Assembly (NCBI RefSeq): GCF_014200495.1
Contig: NZ_JACHBY010000002.1
Span: 744,001-808,000, forward strand
Direction: 5' to 3'
Source: Mucilaginibacter geliditolerans
GTDB taxonomy: Bacteria; Bacteroidota; Bacteroidia; Sphingobacteriales; Sphingobacteriaceae
DNA length: 64,000 nt
The notes under the pieces are model-generated. The model worked only from the letters and a program-made list of their open reading frames with translations. It was not told where the DNA came from and did no database searches. Below are positions 18,310-26,718 of this stretch, piece by piece; positions within the stretch are counted from its first letter, which is position 1, and the number at the start of each line of letters is the position of its first letter. A program made the position numbers and the translations under genes.

Positions 18310-20706
18310 TTACTCCGATCTTAAACTCTTTATCGGGTTCATTAATGCCGATTTTATGCCCTGGTAGCTTACTGTAAGCAGCGTTATAAGCATTGCTCCT
18401 GCTGCTGTTCCCGCAAATATCCACCAGGATATATCTGCATGATATTTATAGTTCTTTATCCAGTTCTGCATAAAATAATAAGCTACGGGGCTCGCAATGA
18501 TTATTGAAATCACTACCAATACCACAAACTCTCTCGACATTAAGCCCCACAGGTTCATAACCGATGCGCCTAACACTTTACGCACACCAATCTCCTTAGT
18601 GCGCTGCTCCGCCATAAATGAGGCCATGCCGAACAAACCAAGGCAGCTTATGAATATGGCCAATACAGTAAAAAAGCCCGATAACCTGCCTATACGTTCC
18701 TCATCCTCAAATTTGCTGGCGTACTCGGTATCTGTAAATTTGTAATCAAAGGGGCTATCAGGGGCATATTGTTTAAAAACCGCCTCTATTTTACCAAGCG
18801 CGGCTGAGGTGCCTATTTTAGGGTTTAGCCTGATATTGATAAAACTCCCCTTATAAGGCAATAACGCAAAAATGCTTGGCTTTACCGGTTCATATGGCGA
18901 GCTCATTACCATATCTTTAATTTCGCCTATGATGGTAACGTTTTGCCCTTCCCATTTAATTACTTCGCCAACCGGGTGCTTAAAATTCATGAATTTGGCA
19001 GCGGCCTCATTAACTATTATAGTTGAGGTGTCTGTTGCAAAGCTTCTTGAAAAATCGCGCCCTTCCATGAGCTGCCATTCGGCTGTTTTTCCAAAATCGT
19101 AGCTTACGGGTATAATGCCAAAATCATCCAGCAAACCCGGCGGCTTACCACGCCAGCTAAACCCGCTCTCGTTTGACCATACACCGGTTAGCGGACTATC
19201 AGACTCGGCTATCCCGGCAATAGCGCCTGATTTGAACAGATCATTCTTCACCGCATCGAAATGACTGTGGATATCATTTGTTTTCATCTGGGCCTGTATT
19301 AAACCCGCACGATCATAGCCAACCGGCCTGTTTTTGGTGAATTGCACCTGCCTGAAAACGATTATTGTACCAATAATTAAGGTTACCGATACGGTAAACT
19401 GCAATACTACCAATACCTTACGTGGTACAGCAGCAAAACGGCCCGCTTTGAAAGTTCCTTTTAAAACCTTTACTGGCTTAAATGAAGAAAGATAGAATGC
19501 AGGATAACTTCCAGCCAATAATCCGGTTAATAAGGTGAATCCTATACCGATCAACCAAAACCAGGGGTTGCTCCACAATAACGTCATTCGTTTATCGGCA
19601 ACCTGGTTAAACCATGGCAAGGTAAGCTGTACCAGCATCAATGAAAACAAGAATGCAAAAAAAGCCATCAGCAATGATTCAGTAAAGAATTGGCCAACCA
19701 ATTGGTTCCGCATGGAACCTAAGGTTTTGCGGATACCTACCTCTTTAGCCCGTTTTTCGGAGCGGGCAGTGCTCAGGTTCATAAAGTTGATGCAGGCCAG
19801 TATCAATACAAATAAGCCTATGATACCGAACATCCATACAAACTCAATTTTACCACCTGTATTTATGCCGTTTTTAAAATCTGAATACAGGTGCCATTTA
19901 CTAAGTGGGTGCAGAAAAAGTACCGGTTTATAGGAAAGAGTAAATGCATCGCCCTGTAATTTCAGGTTATCGCGTTTTATGTATTTGATTTTGGCATCAA
20001 CATTATTTATATCGGCATTAGGGGCAAGTAGCGCGAATATTTGCCACGAGTTATTACCCCAATTGTTTTGGACCCTTTTTAGAAAAGGCCGGGTTGTCAG
20101 ATACAGATCCCAGGGAAGAATAAAGTGGATATAACTGAATGATGTATTATATGGAGGAGTTTCATATACGCCGGTTACTTTAACAGTTAGTTGATTATCG
20201 ATTTTTATTATTTGGTTCATCGGATCAGCATCACCAAAAATAGCCTTTGCCAATGTTGATGAAAGCAGGATAGATGAAGGATCGTTTAAACCCGAACGGC
20301 TGCCCCTAAGCATATTTAAAGTAAATATGTATGGTGCCTCAGGTTGCATAAAATTGCCATCTTTTACCAATTTTTTATCACCATGCGAGAGGATATGCGG
20401 CTCTGTCCAGCTTGATAATACGGCATATTTAAAATCACCTTTATAATCCTGTCGCAGCTTTGCACCCAAGGGTATAGGTATCGAGGTCCCGGTATTTACA
20501 TCACCATTAACAGTTTGGTGCTGCATTACCTGTACTATGCGATCGTAATTTTTAAAATACTTATCGTATGACAGCTCATCGTAGATCCAAAGGGATATCA
20601 GCATCACTACCGCCATACCTAAAGACAATCCTGCTATATTAATAAACGTATGCGCCTTGTTTTTAACAAGGTTACGCCATGATATTTTCAGATAATTTTT
20701 TAACAT
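18310..20706 (-). CDS. MacB/FtsX-type ABC transporter permease P8 (subfamily A)
   Basis: This permease of about 798 aa starts at the ATG at 20706 (MLKNYLKISWRNL), which aligns with the family; an in-frame upstream ATG at 20721 adds five residues that do not align. The first periplasmic domain has ILLSSTLAKAIFG, and the second has FSWRGK, the subfamily A mark. Coupling motifs are RAKEVGIRKTLGSM and RTKEIGVRKVLGAS, and the C-terminus is NPIKSLRSE. Unlike P2, P4 and P6 it lacks the VPGV motif and has DYKGDF there, so it is the most diverged A member. The substrate is unknown. Confidence 0.92.
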   Translation of the reverse strand: MLKNYLKISWRNLVKNKAHTFINIAGLSLGMAVVMLISLWIYDELSYDKYFKNYDRIVQVMQHQTVNGDVNTGTSIPIPLGAKLRQDYKGDFKYAVLSSWTEPHILSHGDKKLVKDGNFMQPEAPYIFTLNMLRGSRSGLNDPSSILLSSTLAKAIFGDADPMNQIIKIDNQLTVKVTGVYETPPYNTSFSYIHFILPWDLYLTTRPFLKRVQNNWGNNSWQIFALLAPNADINNVDAKIKYIKRDNLKLQGDAFTLSYKPVLFLHPLSKWHLYSDFKNGINTGGKIEFVWMFGIIGLFVLILACINFMNLSTARSEKRAKEVGIRKTLGSMRNQLVGQFFTESLLMAFFAFLFSLMLVQLTLPWFNQVADKRMTLLWSNPWFWLIGIGFTLLTGLLAGSYPAFYLSSFKPVKVLKGTFKAGRFAAVPRKVLVVLQFTVSVTLIIGTIIVFRQVQFTKNRPVGYDRAGLIQAQMKTNDIHSHFDAVKNDLFKSGAIAGIAESDSPLTGVWSNESGFSWRGKPPGLLDDFGIIPVSYDFGKTAEWQLMEGRDFSRSFATDTSTIIVNEAAAKFMNFKHPVGEVIKWEGQNVTIIGEIKDMVMSSPYEPVKPSIFALLPYKGSFINIRLNPKIGTSAALGKIEAVFKQYAPDSPFDYKFTDTEYASKFEDEERIGRLSGFFTVLAIFISCLGLFGMASFMAEQRTKEIGVRKVLGASVMNLWGLMSREFVVLVVISIIIASPVAYYFMQNWIKNYKYHADISWWIFAGTAAGAMLITLLTVSYQGIKSALMNPIKSLRSE

Positions 20707-20799
20707 ATCTTTTTCGTTCAATGGTTCTTTTGTTCATTGGTTCATTGGTATCGCTGGCCCTGTTCCTAATGAACAAATGAACCAGTGAATAATGAACAT
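20707..20799. repeat. Inverted octamer-repeat arms between P8 and P9
   Basis: GTTCAATGGTTCTTTTG then TTCATTGGTTCATTGG lie at about 20715-20747, and ATGAACAAATGAACCAGTG at about 20769-20787. The arms are shorter than in other gaps but have the same period of eight. Confidence 0.65.
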
Positions 20800-23220
20800 C
20801 TATTCGCTACGCAAACTTTCAACCGGATTGGCAATAGCCGCCTTAATAGATTGAAAGCTGATAGTTATTAAAGCAATAAGTATAGCCGCAATGCCTGCCA
20901 ATGCAATAATCCACCAGTGGAAATTTACCCTGTAGGCAAAATCCTGCAGCCATTTTTGCATTAAATACCAGGCTACAGGCGATGAAATTACGATGGCTAT
21001 AAACACCAGTTTTATAAAATCTTTTGATAGCATACCTGCGATATTCGGGATACTGGCACCTAAAACTTTGCGTATACCTATCTCTTTTGTACGCTGTTCG
21101 GCAGCATAAGCCGCCAGGCCAAATAAACCGAGGCATGCAATAGCGATTGCCAAGCCCGTAAATACCATAAATATAGTTCCGGTACGCTGCTCCGAGCGAT
21201 AGAGCTTATCAAAATCCTGATCCATAAATGAATACTCGAAATGTGCCTGAGACATATCCTTCCATTTATACTCAACCTGGGTAAGCAGACCTGATATGTT
21301 AGCGGTATTTACCCTGATGCTTAAATTACCGGTATCTTCGTTTAACTGCATAATTACCGGGTCGATATTTTGCCTTAAAGAACTAAAATTGAAATCCTTA
21401 ACAACCCCGATAATGGTATATGCTTTAAATGTAGGATTTGGACCGCCGGATGATTTATAAATGATCTTGTTAACCGGATCGGTAAAGCCTAAAAATTTTG
21501 CGGCTGTTTCATTGATCACCACCGAGCTAGAATCCGATAGTATTTGATTTGAAAAGTTACGCCCTGCAGCTATTTTCATGCCCAGTGTTTTTACATAATC
21601 CTCATCTACATTCCAGGTTTGCGGGAATATTGATTTTTTAGGATCTGCTACTGCTTCCTTATAAAAAATAGCGGTGCTACGGTTTAGTGAAGTCGGCAAA
21701 AACCCGGTTAAAGTTGCATTTTGTACCCCCGGCAACTGTTTTATTTCCTGCTTAAATGCCTGTGAGTGATTACCTAACTCAAATGCGTTGTGTATAATTA
21801 AAACCTGGTTACGGTTGTAGCCCAGATCGCGGCTTTGGATATAATGCAACTGGTTATAAATAACCAATGTTCCTATGATCAAAAATATGGATATAGAAAA
21901 CTGGAACACGACCAGGAAACTCCTTAACATGCCGCCCTTAAACCCGGTTGATATCTTTCCCTTCAATACATCAATTGGCTGAAAGGCTGATAAAAAGAAT
22001 GCAGGATATAAACCTGCTAAAAAGCCAATTACAAGCACCGCCAATAATGATACAGGTATTAGCCAGACAAGTGTATGCGCTGTTATAACGATGTTTTTAT
22101 CGGCAAACTGATTAAATGCAGGTAGGAACAATGCGACAATCGCTATTGCAATCATCACCGCGATCAATGTTACGATCATTGATTCTGATAAGAACTGAGC
22201 GATCAAATACTTTCTGGCTGAGCCTAATACCTTGCGTACACCAACCTCACGTGCCCTGTTAGCTGAACGGGCAGTTGAGAGGTTCATGAAGTTTACACAG
22301 GCTATTAATAATATAAATATGGCTATAGCCGAAAATATATAAACATATTGCTCGGTTCCGTTCATGCCTAATTCACCGGTTTGATTGGAGTGCAGGTGTA
22401 TATCGGTTAGCGGGATCATATTCATCCTGAAATAGCTGCCATTTTTTTCAAATGCGTCGTAACTCATTTTTAGTTCATCCTGCATTTGCCCGCCACTGTA
22501 TTTGCGCAAAAATTGCGGGAACTGCGCTTCCAGTTTTTTATAGTCAGCGCCTTTACGCATTAAAACATAAGTGTTGTAGTCGCTTCTTAACCATTCATTG
22601 GAGCGGCTATCCGGAAACGAGGCCATCGACACCAAAAAATCAGCATGAAAATGCGATTGTTGCGGTATATCCTTTATTACAGCAGTAATTTTAAATGCAT
22701 GGTTACCATCGGTGATTAAATTTTCACCAACCACATCAACCTTGTTAAAATATTTTTTAGCGGTCGATTCAGTGATCACCACCGTATTAGGTTCGGTTAA
22801 AGCAGTTGCTTTGTTGCCATAAAGTATCGGCAGGGTAAACACATCAAATACAGATGGGTCGGCAAACAGGGTATTATATTCCAGGATATTTTCATTCCCC
22901 TTTTTAACATGCATACCGCCAAGGTTTTTTAACCGCACGGTATTTTCTACATCGGGGAAATCATTTTTTAGCGTTTTGGCAAGCGGCGGCATACAAACGG
23001 CATACTCTACTTTGTTATCGCCTAATTTCAATTGTTCGTTTACACGGTATATACGACCGGCATTTTCGTTATACCTGTCATAACTTAACTCGTCGGCTAC
23101 ATAAAATACAATGAGCAAACAAGTAGCTAAACCAAGCGCAAGCCCAAGCACATTAATTGCTGTAAATCCCTTATTTTTTTGAAGGGACCGGAAGGCTGTT
23201 TTTATATAGTTTCTTATCAT
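20800..23220 (-). CDS. MacB/FtsX-type ABC transporter permease P9 (subfamily B)
   Basis: This permease of about 806 aa starts at the ATG at 23220 (MIRNYIKTAFRSL); an in-frame upstream ATG at 23232 adds four residues outside the family alignment. It is strongly similar to P5 throughout, including EYAVC, DFPDVE and VVITESTAKKYFN. Coupling motifs are RAREVGVRKVLGSA and RTKEIGIRKVLGAS. The C-terminus is NPVESLRSE, the only member with E instead of K at this position. It lies within the first unit, between P10 and P8. The substrate is unknown. Confidence 0.93.
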   Translation of the reverse strand: MIRNYIKTAFRSLQKNKGFTAINVLGLALGLATCLLIVFYVADELSYDRYNENAGRIYRVNEQLKLGDNKVEYAVCMPPLAKTLKNDFPDVENTVRLKNLGGMHVKKGNENILEYNTLFADPSVFDVFTLPILYGNKATALTEPNTVVITESTAKKYFNKVDVVGENLITDGNHAFKITAVIKDIPQQSHFHADFLVSMASFPDSRSNEWLRSDYNTYVLMRKGADYKKLEAQFPQFLRKYSGGQMQDELKMSYDAFEKNGSYFRMNMIPLTDIHLHSNQTGELGMNGTEQYVYIFSAIAIFILLIACVNFMNLSTARSANRAREVGVRKVLGSARKYLIAQFLSESMIVTLIAVMIAIAIVALFLPAFNQFADKNIVITAHTLVWLIPVSLLAVLVIGFLAGLYPAFFLSAFQPIDVLKGKISTGFKGGMLRSFLVVFQFSISIFLIIGTLVIYNQLHYIQSRDLGYNRNQVLIIHNAFELGNHSQAFKQEIKQLPGVQNATLTGFLPTSLNRSTAIFYKEAVADPKKSIFPQTWNVDEDYVKTLGMKIAAGRNFSNQILSDSSSVVINETAAKFLGFTDPVNKIIYKSSGGPNPTFKAYTIIGVVKDFNFSSLRQNIDPVIMQLNEDTGNLSIRVNTANISGLLTQVEYKWKDMSQAHFEYSFMDQDFDKLYRSEQRTGTIFMVFTGLAIAIACLGLFGLAAYAAEQRTKEIGIRKVLGASIPNIAGMLSKDFIKLVFIAIVISSPVAWYLMQKWLQDFAYRVNFHWWIIALAGIAAILIALITISFQSIKAAIANPVESLRSE

Positions 23221-23338
23221 CGTTTTAGTCATTAGTCATTTCGCTGCACTGTCATTTTGCTTCGCGTCATTGAGTCATTGCGCTGCGCTGTCATTGGTCA
23301 TTCGTTAACGTCAAACTAATGACTCAATGACACAATGA
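23221..23338. repeat. Inverted octamer-repeat arms between P9 and P10, GTCATT version
   Basis: Both arms use the GTCATTGA-type octamer rather than the GTTCATTA type: GTCATTAGTCATTTCG and GTCATTGAGTCATTGCG on the left, and ACTAATGACTCAATGACAC on the right, against the P10 stop. The arms change together, which keeps them complementary. Confidence 0.7.
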
Positions 23339-25684
23339 CTATTCGGACCGCAAACTCTTCACCGGGTTAGCCAGTGCAGCTTTTGTTACCTGGTATAAAA
23401 TTGTAACCGATGCAATTATAAATGAGGCGCTTATGGCTACCACAAATGTTTCGGCACCAATATTTATATGGTAGGCAAAGTTTTGCAGCCAGTTGTTCAT
23501 CATATAATAGCCAAGCGGTGCGGCAATAAAAAATGCTATGCCTATTAATACTATAAACTCTTTTGAGAACAGGGCGACGATGCTCGTTAATGAGGCACCC
23601 AATACCTTGCGGATACCCACTTCCTTTGTGCGTTGCGATGCTGCAAAGCTTATAAGGCCATACAAACCCAAGCAGCCAATAAGTATGGCGATGGATGAGA
23701 ACAGCCTGAATGCGGTATAAACCTTTTGCTCCTGCCGGTAAAAGCCTGCAATACGGTCGTCCATAAACTGGTAGCTGAACAGGTCATCAGGAAATATGGC
23801 CGACCATTTTTTACCTACGTGGTCAATAGTTTGGCGCATGGCTGCAGGCTGTACAAGCATACTTACCGAATAGAAGTTGCTATGATCGTACATGAGCACA
23901 CAGGCCCTTATCTTTTTATGTTTTGATTCGCTTTGAAAATCCTTTACTACACCAGTTATAGCTACCTTATTACCATTAACTTCTATTTGCTGGCCAATGG
24001 CTTTCTGCGGATCCTGAATGCCTATATCATGTATCAGTGTTTCATTTACCACTACATGGTGCAGGGTATCGTCCTTAGCTACTTTATTACCTGCAAGCAT
24101 GGTCAGGCCAAACATATCTATATAGCGCTCATCAATATTTTTAAGTTCGGTTACATTATCCTTAGGATAACCCAGTTGCTTTGCCGAAAACGGGCAAAAA
24201 TTACTACTGTAAGCAGGCGCTGCCGATGAAAAACTAATATCCTTTATTCCCGGTTCAGCAAGTAACTGCTGTTTTAAAGCCTCGCCCTTGGCAACATCAG
24301 GTATATCTACCGTTACTATAGCATCTTTGTTAAAGCCGAGGTTCTGGTTTTCAAAGAAGTCCATTTGCCGGGCAACTACAATAGTGCCTACTATTAATAT
24401 TTGTGAAATGGCAAACTGGGCTATCACCAAACCTTTGCGTAGTGTTAAGCCTCCGGTTGAAATACCCACTTTATTTTTAAGTGAATCCACCGGTTGAAAT
24501 GCTGACTGTATAAACGCCGGGTAAAGCCCCGACAGTAATATTACCAGCACCGTTAAACCGGCTATGCACTCCATCACAACAGGTTCGCCTAATTGTGATG
24601 CATTTATATTTATGCCCAATATATTATTGGCCCGTGTGAGGAATATGGATGCTATTGCAATGCCCATAAACAGAGCCAGCAATACCAGTACCGTAGTTTC
24701 GCCCAAAAACTGCGCTATGAGCTGTCCTTTGCCTGCGCCGAGTACCTTACGCACACCTACTTCCCGGGCGCGCCTGATGGCCTGCGCTGTAGCCAGGTTA
24801 ATAAAATTGATGCATGCCGTAATAATAATGAGCAATGCTACGCCGCCCAAAACATAATAAGTTTCTCTTGATGTTGGGGTAACAACGTTATTGATATAAC
24901 GCTGATCGAAATGGACATCCTTAAGCGGTTGTAATGGCAGGGTTGCCTGCTTCGCAATATCATCGCCCCAGTGTTTTTTAATAAAGGCAGGTATTTTAGC
25001 CTGAATATTTTTTATAGATTGATTTTTTGGAAGAACGATGTACACATAACTGCCACCAGGTATATTCCAAAAATTATGGTTGAAATCTTTTTGTATGGTG
25101 ATGAAGGAGATCAAAAAGGTAAAGGGCAAACTGGTATTACCCGGCACATCCTTTATTATACCGGTAACTTTAAGCGGGAATTGCTTATCAACATTAATTA
25201 CCTGCCCCATGGCATCTTTCTGCCCGAAATATTTTTTGGCGACGCTTTCTGTTAACACCACGGTATTAGGTTCAGCAAGAGCCGTTTTAGGATTGCCGGC
25301 TATCCATTGGTAGTCAAATACCGCCGGGAAATGCTCATCGGCAAAAGCGAAATTCTTTTCATCATAACGATTATTACCTACTTTTATAAGGCCATCGGTC
25401 TGAAAAAATACTTGTGTAACCTGTTCCAGCTCCGGAAAATCCAGCCGCATGGCAGGTACTATAGCTACTGATATATTTGAATTGAAATCAAGCGCGTGCA
25501 GGGTTACGCGATAGGTTCTGTCGGCCTTGTGGTTAAAGGCATCATAGCTCAGTTCATTTCTTACAATAAGAAATATAACCAGGCAGGAAGCGATACCAAG
25601 CGTTAATCCAAAAACATTCAGGAACGCGTAACTCATATTACGGCGTATGTTTCTGAAAGCGATAATAAAGTAATTCCTGATCAT
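23339..25684 (-). CDS. MacB/FtsX-type ABC transporter permease P10 (third subfamily)
   Basis: This 781-aa permease starts MIRNYFIIAFRNI. It has DFPELEQV and VVLTESVAKKYFG in the first periplasmic domain, coupling motifs RAREVGVRKVLGAG and RTKEVGIRKVLGAS, and ends NPVKSLRSE. It fits neither subfamily A nor B: the second periplasmic domain has NFCPFSAKQLGYP, with a cysteine, and the loop before the second membrane segment (TSRETYYVLGG) is unlike the others. It is the permease nearest the ATPase gene and may be the founding partner of the ATPase and fusion protein. The substrate is unknown. Confidence 0.93.
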   Translation of the reverse strand: MIRNYFIIAFRNIRRNMSYAFLNVFGLTLGIASCLVIFLIVRNELSYDAFNHKADRTYRVTLHALDFNSNISVAIVPAMRLDFPELEQVTQVFFQTDGLIKVGNNRYDEKNFAFADEHFPAVFDYQWIAGNPKTALAEPNTVVLTESVAKKYFGQKDAMGQVINVDKQFPLKVTGIIKDVPGNTSLPFTFLISFITIQKDFNHNFWNIPGGSYVYIVLPKNQSIKNIQAKIPAFIKKHWGDDIAKQATLPLQPLKDVHFDQRYINNVVTPTSRETYYVLGGVALLIIITACINFINLATAQAIRRAREVGVRKVLGAGKGQLIAQFLGETTVLVLLALFMGIAIASIFLTRANNILGININASQLGEPVVMECIAGLTVLVILLSGLYPAFIQSAFQPVDSLKNKVGISTGGLTLRKGLVIAQFAISQILIVGTIVVARQMDFFENQNLGFNKDAIVTVDIPDVAKGEALKQQLLAEPGIKDISFSSAAPAYSSNFCPFSAKQLGYPKDNVTELKNIDERYIDMFGLTMLAGNKVAKDDTLHHVVVNETLIHDIGIQDPQKAIGQQIEVNGNKVAITGVVKDFQSESKHKKIRACVLMYDHSNFYSVSMLVQPAAMRQTIDHVGKKWSAIFPDDLFSYQFMDDRIAGFYRQEQKVYTAFRLFSSIAILIGCLGLYGLISFAASQRTKEVGIRKVLGASLTSIVALFSKEFIVLIGIAFFIAAPLGYYMMNNWLQNFAYHINIGAETFVVAISASFIIASVTILYQVTKAALANPVKSLRSE

Positions 25685-25815
25685 CTTTTACTAGTATTAG
25701 TTATTACGCTACGCTGGCATTTTACTTCGTGTCATTAGTCATTTCGCTTCGCTGTCATTGGGTCATTGGTTATTTGGGGGAAGCCAAGCTAATGACACAA
25801 TGACTAATGACCAAT
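25685..25815. repeat. Inverted octamer-repeat arms between P10 and the ATPase gene
   Basis: GTCATT-type octamers (about 25733-25770) face ATGACACA/ATGACTAA octamers (about 25793-25812). This is the same GTCATT version as in the next gap and as in the gap downstream of P1. Confidence 0.65.
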
Positions 25816-25845
25816 TATCTTGGATTGACCGCTTTTCTCCAATCC

Positions 25846-25868
25846 GCCCCTCCCATCCGGGGAGGGGC
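25846..25868. repeat. GC-rich hairpin downstream of the ATPase gene
   Basis: GCCCCTCCC, five bases, then GGGAGGGGC form a perfect 9-bp stem. It sits between the ATPase gene and P10. It has no adjacent T-run on the minus strand, so it could be an mRNA stability element or an attenuator rather than a simple terminator. Confidence 0.55.
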
Positions 25869-25923
25869 TACGGAGACATTTAATTAACTACATTAAACTG
25901 CTTACCAAATCAGTATTTTTATC

Positions 25924-26601
25924 TCAGATCATGATATTTTCCATCACCGTTTGTCCGTCAAGCAGGCGGATGATGCGGTGGCTGTAACGGGCATCATGTT
26001 CGGAGTGTGTTACCATTATAATAGTGGTTCCCTGTTCGTTCAAGTCAGTTAACAGTTCCATTACATCGTTACCGTTGCTGCTGTCGAGGTTACCTGTGGG
26101 CTCATCCGCAAGTATTAGTTTTGGTTTGTTAACTACCGCACGGGCAATAGCCACACGCTGTTGCTGACCACCTGATAACTGCTGCGGATAGTGATTGCGG
26201 CGGTGCATTATCTGCATTTTGTCCAACACTTCTTCCACCCTTTTTACACGCTCTGCCGACGGCACGCCTGTGTAGATCAATGGTAACTCAACGTTTTCAA
26301 AAACGGTAAGCTCATCAATAAGGTTAAAGCTCTGGAACACAAAACCAATGTTATGCTTGCGCAGATCGGCACGCTTACGCTCATTGAAATGTGCAACTTC
26401 AATGCTGTTGAACATATAGCTGCCTTCATCCGGATCGTCAAGCATTCCTAAAATGTTCAGCAATGTTGATTTTCCACAGCCCGATGGACCCATTATGGCA
26501 ACAAATTCGCCTGTTCCAACTTCCATTGACAGCTTATTTAGTGCAATGGTTTCTACCTCTTCGGTACGGTAAAATTTTTCGAGATCGGTAATTTTTATCA
26601 T
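25924..26601 (-). CDS. ABC transporter ATP-binding protein, MacB/LolD type
   Basis: This 225-aa cytoplasmic ATPase has all the motifs in order: Walker A GPSGCGKST (about residues 39-47), Q-loop FQSFNL, signature LSGGQQQR, Walker B LILADEPTGNLD and the H-loop THS. Length and motifs match the LolD/MacB-ATPase/FtsE group, in which the ATPase is a separate protein that powers an FtsX-like permease through the coupling helices. It is the only ATPase gene near the permeases here and is therefore probably shared by them, though the genome may hold others. It follows the fusion-protein gene by 117 bp and precedes P10 by 239 bp. Confidence 0.95.
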   Translation of the reverse strand: MIKITDLEKFYRTEEVETIALNKLSMEVGTGEFVAIMGPSGCGKSTLLNILGMLDDPDEGSYMFNSIEVAHFNERKRADLRKHNIGFVFQSFNLIDELTVFENVELPLIYTGVPSAERVKRVEEVLDKMQIMHRRNHYPQQLSGGQQQRVAIARAVVNKPKLILADEPTGNLDSSNGNDVMELLTDLNEQGTTIIMVTHSEHDARYSHRIIRLLDGQTVMENIMI

Positions 26602-26689
26602 TGTAGTTTACTTAAGTTTTCCCTGCGAAGGGTATTAATCTTTATATAGTTTAGTTTAATTTCTCTATTTACTTTTTGTCCACTTAACT

Positions 26690-26706
26690 CCTCCCCTTTG
26701 GGGAGG
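26690..26706. repeat. Hairpin between the fusion-protein and ATPase genes
   Basis: CCTCCCC, TTT, GGGGAGG form a 7-bp GC stem. On the minus strand it lies just after the fusion-protein stop codon, without a clean T-run. A role in setting the ratio of fusion protein to ATPase is possible but not shown. Confidence 0.45.
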
Positions 26707-26718
26707 CCGGGTGGGGTT

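Noticed and set aside
60..25815. Octamer repeats considered as a CRISPR array
   Set aside because: The repeat unit is only 8 bp, arms are short and inverted, there are no unique spacers of uniform length and no cas genes.
26690..26706. Hairpin after the fusion-protein gene considered as a full terminator
   Set aside because: There is no T-run after the stem on the minus strand, and the ATPase gene downstream has no promoter block of its own.
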